Shown here one piece after another: positions 25,801 to 37,760 of a stretch of DNA of 64,000 nucleotides. The notes beneath the pieces are model-generated. The model was not told the origin of the DNA. It saw only the letters and a list, made by a program, of their open reading frames with translations, and did no database searches. Origin of the DNA: Serinus canaria (taxonomy: Eukaryota; Chordata; Aves; Passeriformes; Fringillidae); the NCBI RefSeq assembly GCF_022539315.1, contig NC_066326.1, forward strand, positions 11,362,601 through 11,426,600. Direction: 5' to 3'. Every line of letters starts with the position of its first letter. Positions within the stretch are counted from its first letter, which is position 1. Position numbers and translations under genes: made by a program.

Positions 25801-28434
25801 GGGACTACAGAAGGACACAGGAGATTCAGCTTTGAAACCAGAGGTTTAATCAAAGTGTTGTGTGAAGAGCTGGTTCTTCCTTGATTGATGGCTTGCTTAC
25901 TGCTTGCTGACAGCTGGAAAGGTTCACCCTTTGGGGCAGAAGGACAGAGTTAACACTCAGGCAAGCATTGACCCTCTTGGGCCAAAAGTTTAGAGGAACC
26001 TAGTTCTTTTTAACTAATTTCTGCAGGTGATGGAAGGAAGGTGTTTATTGGTGTCTCATAACTTATAAAGAAATGGTCTCATCCTAAAAGTCCTACTGCT
26101 TAATAGTTGCAGAAATTGTTTAAATTATCCAAGATGTTTTTTTCAATGCAAGAATTCAAGGACAAATGGTGTGACATCCTGTATCGGGCCAGCATCAATC
26201 CCTCCCCAAGTGACTTCTTCAAACTCACTTGGCCAGAAAGCTTGGAGAGCTCAGACATATGAAATTCTTACAGGCTTTGTGAGAAAAGCTGCTCGACTGG
26301 GGATGACAGACTAAATTAGCACCCCTATTAGGAAACAGTTGCAGAGTTAATTCACTTCTTATCATACAGCAGAGGATCCTAAGCAGAGGATGGGTCAAGG
26401 GGGAGGCAGAGGGCTCTCTGGTGTCCCCCAGCTGTGGAAAAGCTCCAGTCAAAAACACTCTCACTTTATCAACCATCTTGTTGTGCAGTGGCACCTTAAA
26501 GAACAAACAAACTGGCTTTGTTTTTTTCCCTGACCACCATCTCTCAGAGCTGCTGGCTTATATAGCACTTTCATTGATAGTGACAATGTGGAAGTTCTTT
26601 ATTTTCACCTTTGTCCTGTCACTGGAGGGAAAGGAGCACTCTGTGGCTCAGTGCTACATCAAATGGGGTGATACAACAGAAAGGAAATTTTCCAATTTTA
26701 TGCCCTAGTCAAGAAAAAGCAGTGGTGTAAACAATTCCTCACAAATCAGTGCTTTGATATGTTTGGCCTTTTTTTTTTTCAGAATATCTGTGAGCTGATG
26801 CATGCTACATTTCTTATTTTAACCCATATTAACAATTCTCTAGAGAAACTGACTGCTGTTTGCTGCCCATCTATAATAGTTAAACCAGATTTCTCTGTTC
26901 TGATTTATCAGATAGGGTGACTGATGATGTTTGTAAATGCAAATTTTAAGTTTCCTAAAATTCTAGTGTGTAAAGCTTCAAAACAGTCATTTTCTATAAA
27001 CACTGTTGCTTGAAAAAGTCCTGCCACTTGAATATCTGGTGAAGATGAATACACATTGCATGCAGTGTTGGCAAAGAGGCACCCATCTATAAACATAGAG
27101 TTACTATTCATGGAGATTTCTTTTATCATCTTTCCAGTTGTACAAACAAACCAGCACCACCACCCCCGGCAATATTGCATTGTAAATTACCTTCCTTTTA
27201 AAAGCCCTCTTCCCTTAGTGCTTTTGACTCAGGAGATGGGAGACAGCCCTGGGCTTGTTGTCTTCAGATCAAATACAAGCTGCAGACTCTGGGTATTCAC
27301 CTGAATTATATGAACCTCTGTGATGCAGCTATTTACTTGTTGTGATACATTTCCTTTTCTTGATTAACTAAGCCCTGAAAAGACACATCTGTTTCAGCAT
27401 TGCCCCCTCAAGGCAGTCCATCCACCCTCTGTTCTGTAGCATCTTTTTCTCTCACCTTTTCCTTGCCTTAGCCTCTGTAGTTTGCCACAGTTGTTGTCAC
27501 ACACTCATGATTTGAGTTGAACTCCTGGGGCAGGGATTGTGCTGTGGTGGTTGTCTATGGAAAGCCATTTATCCTGTCATGGATATGAGAATCATTTAGG
27601 GATATGCAAGAGCTGCAGCCCATTTTGGGGCTGAAGGCTGAAAGCTTGAGCTGGGGGCTGTTTCTAATTAGTTACAGAGCACCCATCTATTGCTTCCTAC
27701 AATGCTCACAGGTCTGGTTACCCTCAGTTTCTTATTAACTTTACTGATGTTCAGTATCCTCAGTAGCAGGCAGGTCTGGTCCCCAATAATATACTAACCT
27801 ACCAGACTCTTTAATATTTTTAATATATGCACTGAATGCTACTTTTATTAGAAACTAAGCAGGACTGTGATTTACAATTAAAATAAATACAAGATAATTT
27901 ATTAGAATACACTATTGGAGTCACAGCCTCCACGGGGCATCTTTCTCTGTTACACTATCCAAGTACTGGTATAGTTGATTACAAGGTTTACTATGTGGCA
28001 TCCAAAAATCCTCTATAAAAACTTTTGATTTGCACCTAGGAAAAACTTTGAAGAGAAAGGAAAGCTGGAGCCCTAGTTCTCTGTGGGAACACAAGTATTT
28101 TGCTGAAGCTGGAACCTCTGTACAGCCCTGACCATGGTCTGTGCCCTGCAATCCTCCCTGCAGCAGGAACCGTGAGGAGTTCCCCAGGTGGTGGTGGCCG
28201 TCTGTCGTTGTATTCTGCTCTCAGGCCTCTCTTGCCCTTTGAAGATTCCCCATTGTTTGGGCTATTAACATACTTTCGAGGTGGATGTTTATCTTTTTTG
28301 AAACTTTACAGCAGGCGCATTGTTAAAGCAAAGCCCGAGCAGGTCTTTGCAAGAAAGAGCCACAGCCTTTTGGTAAGCTCAGCACAACTCCGAGGAGCTC
28401 TTCCCTTTATTTGATCAGCTTCTAAAACCTAACA
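22836..28434. other. Non-coding stretch with a purine-rich segment
   Basis: The plus strand is strongly purine-rich (G/A) from about 22935 to 23235, which keeps the complementary frames open. Farther on there is an octamer match at 26937-26944. No gene, RNA or repeat family was recognised. Confidence 0.4.
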
Positions 28435-28740
28435 GTTCTGTGAGTAAACATTTATAGATCAAATCAAAAGCTCGCAAAAGGAAGCACTCTCGATAGATTA
28501 GAAGCTAAACTGATCTAAATTAGAACAGATGCAGAGATAACCTTGCCTGGCTAAAAAGCATATACTATCGGTTGCACACAGATAATTAAATGAATGAGCC
28601 CTTTTCTATTGAACAACTGATGTGCAATTGATAAACTTAATTAATAATTAACTTTTTAATTAAATATCAATTTAAAACAAGTGTGGTAATGTGCCAGTCG
28701 CATTTAATATTACTGCCTTTTCTTCATTACAGAACTGTCA
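28435..28740. promoter_or_regulatory. Dense TAATTA-rich enhancer-like block
   Basis: The core TTAATTAATAATTAA is at 28637-28651 and a second TAATTA is in TTTTTAATTAAAT at 28654-28665. GATAAT, GATCTAA and AATGAATGA words lie upstream. This is the densest homeodomain-type cluster in the window. The segment ends in a pyrimidine tract and 'attacag' (near 28726-28732), which could be a splice acceptor, but no coding frame follows it. Confidence 0.35.
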
Positions 28741-29079
28741 GTAGGGTTATAGGTATGTGCTTAAGATGCCTCCATGCACTGCAGAGGGAATAAATGCATC
28801 CGCTGGGCACTCGCCAGTGAAGAGATGGTGATAAACAGCAGCAACTGGAGACAAAGCCAGCAGGCAGCTTCAGAGAGTCAGGAGGAACCACAGATAAAGG
28901 GCACATCCCTGCATGCAGCTTCCTTAGCAGCAGAAGGACTTGGGTTTATGCTCTTCTTGCGTATGAACAGAGACGGCAACAGGTACAAGAGAGGTGAGCC
29001 CTCCTTGTATCTGCTCTCTGGGAAGAGGGTTCTTCCCAGCTTTATGAATGAAGGGGCTGGATGAAGTCAACACTTAACA

Positions 29080-29400
29080 TCTAAACCCTGGCCCGTGTTA
29101 AGGGGAGAGAGATCCATCAGTTATTGCCTTGTTTCAGCAAAACATCCCTGCATAAGTGAGGGAAAGCTGCAATCTTTTTGCATGTGTCTTCTCACATGGT
29201 GCCTTAGTGCAATTCCTATTAGTGCTAATGGGGTAATTGGCTCCCCTCAATGTGGAACTCCCTATAATGCATCCACATAACTTGATTTCAGAGTGTAAAT
29301 CCTATTAGCCTGAATGGCGATCTTTTCTGCCTCTAATTTACCCATTTGATCCCGCGAGCACTAACAGCCGATCTCGTCTCCCTTTGAAAGCGATAAGTAG
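29080..29400. promoter_or_regulatory. Enhancer-like block beside a CpG patch
   Basis: Words such as TTAGTGCTAATGG and GGTAATTGG (29218-29242), CCTATTAGCC (29300-29312) and several unmethylated-looking CpG (29352-29393) give the texture of a conserved non-coding element. It runs directly into the CpG-dense patch that follows. Confidence 0.3.
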
Positions 29401-29514
29401 GCATCTGACTTCCGCTAAATGGTGTTTGCAAACATTCCTGGTGCTATCACACCTCGGAGACGCTGCCCTGCTCCGTGGCCCCCCTGAGCCTGCCTTTCCA
29501 AACATCTGTGCACA

Positions 29515-29710
29515 AGGGATGCTCTGCCGGGCCGCCAGCGAGCGCCTGCTTTTCGTCTGGCTCCGCGGGCAGCCTCAGCTCCCGGCCACATGTGGGGCTG
29601 CGGGGCCGCACCGTGCACCCGGACCGCGGCGGTGCTGGGGCTCCCCGGGGCTCTGGGTGCTCTCTGGGAGTGAGGTGTGGCCATCAGATGCCGTGTGCCG
29701 GTGGCTTGGT
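29515..29710. promoter_or_regulatory. CpG island-like patch
   Basis: I count 18 CpG in 29521-29700. Open frames on both strands run through it (176 codons plus, 139 minus), as expected in GC-rich DNA. I see no family features in either. It could be an orphan promoter or part of the neighbouring regulatory block. Confidence 0.55.
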
Positions 29711-30599
29711 CCACCGGCTCCTGCTCCCGTGAGATACTGGACATTTGGAGATTGCAATAAGCACACTGCATCGAATGAGAAGGACAAGGGAGGTGATGGC
29801 TTCTTTGCTGCAGATTTCCCCCTCTACCATCCACCCATGCCTTATCCTACCTGTACTCCTTTATTTTTTCCCCTCTGTTTAAAAACTTACCTAGGGAGCT
29901 CAGCTGTGATTTAGGTACCTAAATACAGCAAAGTATATTCAAAGCACACAGTTCCTCTGCAACCTTGGCGTTTGGTTCCTTCCACCTACCCAGTAAACAC
30001 TCATAGGGAGCAAAGGATACTCAGAAGGCAGGAAATTGGGTTTGCAAACTTGTGGGGGAAAAAAAGGTGAAAGGGTGCAAGAAACATTTCCCACCAACTC
30101 TGTGTCTGCTAGCAACAAGGAGAAATATTTGAGCACCTCGCTGAGGATGTAAAAAAATCTTTTCATGGTGGAGGATCTGAGTGAAGATCAAGGGTTGCTT
30201 TTATTTGGTTGTTAATGTCTTGATTTGTTTCCAACCAAAATAAGTAGGGTAGAGGATAAACCAATGGGCTCTTGATTGTCCTTCTGAGCTGTGGGGCTTG
30301 AAGCCAACTGGCAGTGACTCCTCAGAAGGTACCACCATGGACACCAGACACCTCTCTGGGCGGAATACACTGCCGATGAAAGGATGATTTCTTTTCCTGC
30401 TCTGCCTCATAAGAGGATATTCTCGCTTCTCCACATGTGAAGGGAAGATGGGTCCCTCCCGTGGGGAATGTTACTGCTGGCCACCACTTCCTCTCTGAAA
30501 ACCCCATTTGAAAAGGAGGAAATAGTTGGTAGAGGAAGTTCCTGAAAAGGAATCTTTCAAATTCTTATTTTTGTCAGGTTTTTTTTACAGGGGACACCC
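29711..30599. other. Non-coding stretch, nothing recognised
   Basis: Short frames only. No repeat or RNA gene was seen. Confidence 0.4.
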
Positions 30600-30900
30600 A
30601 ATACAATGGAAATAATTGGTAGGGCTGTCTCAAGTGATGGAAAAATTGCAGAAAACTGCAAAGAGTGTGACAGCAAGAAAACCAGCTTATTCTCCATTTA
30701 TTGTACAATATTTATCATCAACCCGTTTTGTATATTTTGCTTTCTTTTGTGTAATCTTATCATCACTGGGGTTGAAAACGATGTAATTTTTGCTCCTTTG
30801 AGTAGTTGCCAAAAAAGCACTTACGTCGGAGTATTAGTGTATCATTTGGCTAGCACATCACATAATGGTTTTTTTACAGCAAGTATTTAGCCGTGTTTTC
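30600..30900. promoter_or_regulatory. Possible conserved non-coding block
   Basis: This is AT-rich but not low-complexity sequence, with paired TTATCATCA words (30712-30721 and 30757-30765) and scattered CpG in an AT context (30823-30827). Retained CpG in AT-rich DNA can signal constraint or absence of methylation. The evidence is weak without alignment. Confidence 0.2.
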
Positions 30901-33900
30901 ATCCTGTGGGAAAGAATGATGGGTCTGTTTTGTGAAAATAAGAGCTTGTGGCAATGTGGACATGCAAGAGATAGAAACATAATGCAACAAATTAGTTTCA
31001 ACACAGAGAAATGAAGTAGTCCAGGCTCCATATACATTCAACAGTGCTAGTTTCTTTCTCTCTCTTTTGTCTTTCCTTTTTACTCTTATTCTGAAATGTA
31101 TTGTTGGCTTTTATGGGAGAACTTTGCAAGCAGAAACTATTTGAATTCAATGAGCTGCCTACTTGATTTGGGCATGAAGATGATGTATACTTGTACACAT
31201 ATGTATGTTTATGCAATGAATGTACACTTGTAGGTAAAAATAGTAATTATGAGCACATGAGAGAGAGAGAGAGAATAGTTGTTGGTTTCAAGTAAGTATG
31301 ACAAAATTCATCCCTTTTTATAAACTCATTGCAAGTTCATGGAGTAATTGCACGAACCAAGTTGGCTTTATTATAGCCTGGACATATACTTTAGGTTTTA
31401 GCAACAGAAATAGTATCGTGAAGCAAAAGAAGTCTGATCATTCTAATTTTGTCTCAGAAAATGAAGACCTGGAGCGAAAAGTAATTTGCCTTTACATACT
31501 TTAGAAACAGTTAAGCAGTTAATCATTGCAGTTTGAGGTGATCCCATCATATCCCTCCCAAATAGTGGTTAAGTGAATCTCTATTATAATCTGAAACCAA
31601 ACATTAACTTGCAAATCATTCATGCTGTGATCCCCATCTTTCCAATCTATGTGTTTTACAACCTGCCTTAAATAATATTCAGTCTCACCTCTGTCAGAAA
31701 AATGTTAGAATTGCTGTTTTAAAGTTCTCCCTTTCTTAGACTTTATTTATTAAAATATCCCAGTAAGTTGTGACCAAGATTTTTATTTCTTTGTATGAAA
31801 AATTCACCAGAATATCTCCCAGCATTTGTCATGTAACTGTATAATCTGTTTGATGTCCACCTTCCTTTTTTCCAGCAGACACTTACCCATTTGAGCAGTT
31901 ACGTGCACATTTGTATTTTGTCATGTCTGAATTCAGACCGAGAGTCTGGAGATGCCAAGTACGTGCCTAACTTATGCAAAAAGGACTGGAGTTGAGCATA
32001 TGGCTGCATGGCTCCTAGGAAAAAAAAAAAAAACAACAAAACCATTTAGCAAATTTATTAGGGCTTTATAGTTAGTTATCATCACTAGTTGTACTAAAAT
32101 ACAACTAAAAAAAAGATTCCATAGCAGAGACTTCATGATGGAATAGATCTTTTGGGTGTCTTCCTGTTGCTAATTTACAGCCTTCCATAACTTCGAAAAA
32201 CATCTATGAATTGTTCTTTGAAAGCCTTTCATCCTGAAGGGTACTGGGAAACCACAGAGCTCGTTGGTGTTGGCTGAGTCAGGGTGCTCAGAACCTGCCC
32301 TTTGGGTGCTGGGGTCTTCCCTTTGAGTTAAAGGCTTTTATTGTAACAAAAACATGCTTGAGAAGGGGTTCTCCAGACTGCCTTAGTACTTCAGGATTAT
32401 TCTCCTTTGAAAAACTGGAAAGCCCCTGCTGCACCACCATAAATGAGTCATTAGAAAAATGAGATGGGAGAGACGGGGATGAAGGCTCTTCTGCAATCCC
32501 AGCTCATGCAGGAGCTGTGGCTTGTGGGAGGAAGATGCACCCAGGGTTTTCCAAACATTGATTTCCTAACCAAGGAAGTGAGCAGAGCTTCACCTCTGCT
32601 GTGCTATTTGAAGAGTGATTAAAAGCAAAGGAGAGAAGGTGAGTCAACAGTGACTAAAGACCATGCATAAATTCCTGACAAATGGCTGGCAGGGGAGACA
32701 CAGAGCAGAAACCTGAGGCAACCTGGTTTTACTTTGAGCAACTCTTTATCTTCACTGAGATGTCACCACTGTGTTATATGATTTCCTCCCCACGTATGGC
32801 AGTGGAAGAACAAGACCTTCCCATAATGGGACAGCCCAAGCAACTGGGAGATTTTTCATGGCTGCCTTGGGGTGCCATCAGCCATAACAGCACAAAGATT
32901 TGGGGCAGGAGGTGTAACACAGGGAGAGGAGCTAATAAATTACCTTTGCAATAGTGTGATCGAGTTAAGCCCACCCAAAAAGAATAGGTGAGGTAAGAGT
33001 TTGTTCATGAGCTGTGTCCTGCCAGAAGGGCATAACCAGACATTAAGGTAAATGGGAGCAAACTTGCCACACTAGATTTTTTTGGAGTGCTTGCAATACC
33101 CTTGATAAAAATCTTGTTGGTATTTGGAGCAGAATAGCTCTGGTAGACACTTGGCCTGGTTCTTGCTACACTTCATTACTGCTAAAATCCTAGCATAAAG
33201 TTATTCTTGCTCAAAAGGAAAAAAAAAATTCTGTCCCAAATTTTTAGGTGTTATTTTTCAATATCCATGCAGAAATGACTGCTCCTAGTGAAGCTGAGCT
33301 TCTTCAGGGTTCCCTGTCCTTGTTGTGCCAGCCATGTGTAAGCTGCTGCTCAGCCCTATGCCCTGCTGAGGCCTCATCACGTGGATGCAAACCCCAAATG
33401 TGCAGCCTGGATACAGCAGTGACCATCCTGCAGGGCTGCACACACCTCGAGCCTTCCTTGTCCAAGAGTCTCCAGAAGGAATGTCTTGTGCAGAAAGAGC
33501 ATTAAATAAAATGCAAGCTTCTAGAAACAGCAGCTTTTTTTTTTTTTATTGGTGTGTGTGGAAAAATGCCTCCCTACCCCCAGTGAATTCATACAGATTT
33601 TTAGAAAAATATGCTCTTTTGTAGGATCCTGTAAGATGGCAGGAGCCAAAGGGCTCTGTGGAGCCTTGTGTTGCAGTCAGAGTTCAAAAAGGTGAGTTCC
33701 CCTGAGAGGGAAAGATTGGTTTTCTTGTTTAATGTCGTCTCTTGTTTAAACTTAGAGATTTGAATAGCCCATTTCTCTTTTTTGTTGGTTTTTTTTTTTT
33801 TCTGAAAATGTTTATCTTCATGTCTGAAATATTTTGTGAACTTTGCTTTCCCATCCCTGTAAAGGGTATCTCTTAGATAAGTTCTTGTTTCTTGCATTTT

Positions 33901-35376
33901 CCATCTATAATTGCAGAGATGTAAGAGAAAGAATGTGCACTTTCACAGAACGTGAAATTTGACATGAAGTTATGGTAAATGTATTTGCTCTGCTTGTTTC
34001 CTATTTGTATTGACTTTCCATTAATATCCTGCCATACACATGCATATATATGTGTATGAATGTGACTGGCAGCAGATAAAACAGGCTAATGGCAGAGAAT
34101 GTTGGGGGGTGAGGGGCAGCTTTAAACTCTTTTTAGTGTGTTTTCCTAAATTTTTTGACCACCTAAATGGGCATGTGACAGGTATGTTTTCTAGGAGCCA
34201 GATGAAGGATTTAAATTTCAGTTTTCAGATGACAAATGCTGCAATGAGTGATGCAAATCATGAAAATTAGTTTCAGAAAATTTAAAAAGTGTTTCCAAAA
34301 CAATTGCAGACTCTTTGCTTGCTGTTCGCAGGGAGAAAGCAGAATTCATTAAATAAATAATTTGATCCAAATGATTTGTCCAGTCGCTGAAGGAGCTAGC
34401 AGGATGTCAGGACTTGTGAACTAGTTTGGTTACAGCTATAATGATGAGGAATTAAATGCAGAAAAGCTGAGGGGTTTTTAGAAGCAATTCCCAAGCTGCT
34501 ATATTGTTTTCTTTAAGTCTCTGAATGAGTGTTGCTGAACATTGGGACTGATGAGCTCAGCAGAGAGCTCAAGGCTGGTCACCACAGCAGGCAAGGCACT
34601 CTGGGGCTGTGCACACCCTGTGCAAGGGTGTCAGAGAACTGCTCCTGGTCCCCTCTGCTGCAATTCAGGAAATCTCTCATCCTTTTCCACCGTGAAAGTG
34701 CAAAGAGATGACAGAAAGTGCTCGGAGGGCATTGCCCCTTTGGGGATGGCTGGGCATGGGGTTGCTGGCTCTGTTGGTGCTCTGCCTCCCCAGCCTCACC
34801 ACCTGTGTTGGTAAGAGAAGGCTTTTCTAGTCTAAAAATAAGCAGCTGGTGTCTGGAGTCTGTTTGTGGGAGCGTGTGTCTGATATGTAATTTGAACTTG
34901 ATTGCAAGGGCCTTGTAACCTCTCCTGGAGCTGGTGCTGCCCCCCTGGAGCCAGCTCCCCTCTCCCCCAGGTGTCCAGGCTCTTTGTGGACCCGGGCTCT
35001 GCACTCCAGGCACCTCCAGCTCCCCATCCCCGTTATCTGTGAGGCAGAGATGACTCACAGCACCTTCTATCCTTTCACTCCTCTGCCACTGCTCTGCATG
35101 CAGCTACTGAAACCCGTTTGGCAGCCGCTGAAACCTGACACTGATGATGATGAGCAAGGGAAGGCAGAGACCTGTTGTTTCCAAGAGTGAATCTTAACTG
35201 CAAAAGCTTGATGTTTGCTGCAGAGCACTGTAGGAAAGCTGTTGGTGTCTTAGGATGCTGCTGTTATGAATGGGGCCAACTTGGAAATTCATTTTTGGAT
35301 CTCATCTTCCTTGCCTGGAAACTTCTGAATCTGTGGTGTTGACAAGGAAATCACAAGGAGAAATTTTTCCTGGTGA
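30901..35376. other. Non-coding stretch with minor simple repeats
   Basis: (GA)8 is at 31259-31274, an A14 tract near 32020-32033 and T-tracts near 33535-33547 and 33790-33801. An octamer match is at 34251-34258. No gene or recognised repeat family was found. Confidence 0.4.
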
Positions 35377-35461
35377 ATTGCTTACATGTGCAGGATGGGA
35401 CGTCTCCTTGTCCAGACTTTGGATTGCTTACATGTGCAGGATGGGACGTCTCCTTGTCCAG
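35377..35461. repeat. Tandem duplication, 46-base period
   Basis: A 39-base unit at 35377-35415 recurs identically at 35423-35461, giving a 46-base period with a 7-base spacer (actttgg). Perfect identity suggests a recent event. It is directly followed by two small inverted repeats. Confidence 0.92.
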
Positions 35462-35539
35462 CACCATTTAGTCAGAAGAAAAATGGTGCTGATGGGGAGA
35501 TGGACCCCATTTTTTTGGTGTTGATCCCATCACCAAAAA
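35459..35539. repeat. Two adjacent short inverted repeats
   Basis: The first has 11-base arms at 35459-35469 and 35481-35491 (core agcaccattt/aaatggtgct) with an 11-base loop. The second has nine-base arms at 35512-35520 and 35531-35539 (tttttggtg/caccaaaaa) with a 10-base loop. Both abut the 46-base tandem duplication, so the whole 160-base stretch looks like a small replication-instability hotspot. Confidence 0.85.
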
Positions 35540-36138
35540 GCTGATGGACAAGCCAGGCTGTAACTCTGTTTGTGGTGCTGGCTGAGGGGGGTTTCCATAC
35601 AGCTTGAATAAACTATGTCCATCTTGGTCCTATTTTATAGCATGGAAATAAGAGTGGATTTGGAATACGTAGCTGGAAAACCAGGTGCAGCATTGCTCCA
35701 ATTTCCATTTTATCCAAATAACCAGACCTTAGAGAAGGGGTTCTGAGGGAAAGGGGTTTGGCAAGCAATGAGAAGAGGCCCAGTCAAATTTCTTCAGTAC
35801 CAACAAATTCCCCTGGCCTTCCACATATTTCAGAACCATCTCTCCAACTCAGGGACCCCCTTGGCTATGGGGTTTCTGTGTCACAAAGGCTGGCTCTGGC
35901 AAACATTTTTAGAATCACCATCTGTCAGCTTTTCCTTCAGGGATCCCCATTTACAATAGCTTGTATCCAGGCCATGTGCAAATCCCACTGGGCTGAAACT
36001 TGGCCCTGCACAAGGTTGGCCTGGATGCAATTAACAAACACAAAATTTATTCAATTTAGTTTGGCCAAAAATATAAGATTCTTTTGTTTGCAGATGCTGA
36101 AGTTTAGATGCCTTTCCAAACTTATCAAGGACAAGGGA

Positions 36139-36193
36139 ACCACTTTGGAGAAAATAACAGCCAACCAACCACTCTGGAGAAAATAACAGCCAA
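36139..36193. repeat. Tandem duplication, 29-base period
   Basis: A 26-base unit at 36139-36164 recurs at 36168-36193 with one substitution (accactttgg versus accactctgg). It is a simple local duplication in non-coding DNA. Confidence 0.9.
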
Positions 36194-37269
36194 GCCCAAA
36201 TTCATCCTAGGATTCAAATTGAACTCAAACCTATGCACCAAGTAATTTGTGAAGCTTAGAAATGAAGTTCATTTTTCCTGATCCATTTTTGCTGCTGTCA
36301 CTGAACTTCATTGTTCTAAGTGGCCTCTAGATAGAAACACTGAAGTATCAGAAGAAGAAAACCAGTCCTTGCAGCATCAAGGGGGGTACAGCAGGAAGTA
36401 TTAGAAATCTTCAGGGAATTTTTCAGTTCCAGGAGATTCAGAGAAATATTTGACCCAAATCCCAGAGTTTAGGGGTTGGGACTGTCCTGGAAGCATGTCT
36501 AAACTGCTTTGGTCTGGAGATGTGGCTAGAAATCTTGTAAGATCAAGATCTGTCTCTCTTGATTTTCCACCCAGGCTCTCCAGTTTTTAGGTCTTATCTG
36601 CCAGACCCAAGCATGATAAACCCCCTGGTGCCTGATTTATCTGTCTCAGGAAGACCAAGGGCTGAGTCAGCCTTTGCATCTTTTTACCTCAGTTCTCACC
36701 AAAGTGCCAGACCACCTAATTTGTTCCTACCCTCCATGCAGGTACCCCACAGAACTACTATCCAGGATTCGTGCTTCCTTCCAGATTCCAAATCTTGCTG
36801 ACACTGGTCCAGGGAGGCTGCAATACTTCTTCCTGAGCTAAAGGGTGGGATGAAGCTGAAGGGCCCTCTGCACATCCCAGCAGCAAGCAGGCCTTGTGCA
36901 AAGAGCAAATGCAGTGCATGGCATGAAATACTTGCATATAAACATCCCCCAGACTGAGTTCCTGTCAGAGAGGTAACGCTGCAGTGTTTGTAAAGATGAT
37001 TTGTACTAGTTAAAGGGAAACTGCCCCAGCCATCTCCAACGAAGCAAAACTCAGAGGCAGTGGGGATGTGTGGCCACCTCTTCTCCATCCCTCCCAAACT
37101 TCCCTGCCATCAGAGGAGGGGAAGCAGATCAGGTTTGATAAACCCACCCAGTGCCCCCTGCAGCAGGCAGCCCACCACTGTCAGAGGAGATAGTGTGCTG
37201 TTAGTGTGCTCTGAGTATGCTGTTAGTATGCTGGGGCTGTGCAGCTCCTCTGCCATCTTCATTCACCTT
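36194..37269. other. Non-coding stretch, nothing recognised
   Basis: A short degenerate repeat of 'gttagt(g/a)tgct' lies at 37191-37232. Open frames are under 135 codons and overlap on both strands. Confidence 0.4.
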
Positions 37270-37760
37270 AGAAATGTGAAGTTTGAATGGTTTATCTCTA
37301 TTAATCACCAGCTCAAAAAGCTTTGTGCACCAAGGGCCGCAGATAATTAACTTCACTATACTGCTTGTCTTATCAGTATCAACCTCTTGTCCTCCTGTGA
37401 AACAGTTAAAACCATCAGCCCCTTTTTACTTTTCCATTTAACTCTAATGCTTTAACACTGATGTTCTAAATGGCCCTGCGATTCATACTTATTAGACAAA
37501 CCTTTCTTTCTGCATCGCTTATATTTTTGATAATTGGCCATGTATGTTTCTAAGGGGATCAACAGCTTTTCATGCCACTATACTAGTAATTAAAGATTTC
37601 TCACAGTCTTTCAGATTTCTCTTTACCTTCTTTTCTTTGATAAGTATAATTTGCTGTTTAATTGGGGAGGGAGTGGGGGGAGAAAACTGGTAATAGCAAT
37701 AGCATAGGAAAAGGGTTTGTTTAACGAAATTCTCTAATTTAAAAAAAATCTACATTGTTT
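37270..37760. promoter_or_regulatory. Possible conserved non-coding block
   Basis: A long AT-rich but complex stretch with homeodomain- and SOX-like words: TAATTAAAG near 37588, GATAATTGG near 37530, TTGATAAG near 37638 and TTTAATTGGGG near 37657. It closes with a G-run patch (37661-37680). Inference from texture only. Confidence 0.25.

Noticed and set aside
28726..28740. Possible splice acceptor (cttcattacag)
   Set aside because: It looks like an acceptor but no coding frame or donor supports an exon after it.
29384..29914. Plus-strand open frame of 176 codons across a CpG patch
   Set aside because: Cysteine/proline-rich by composition, with a competing minus-strand frame of 139 codons; no homology recognised.
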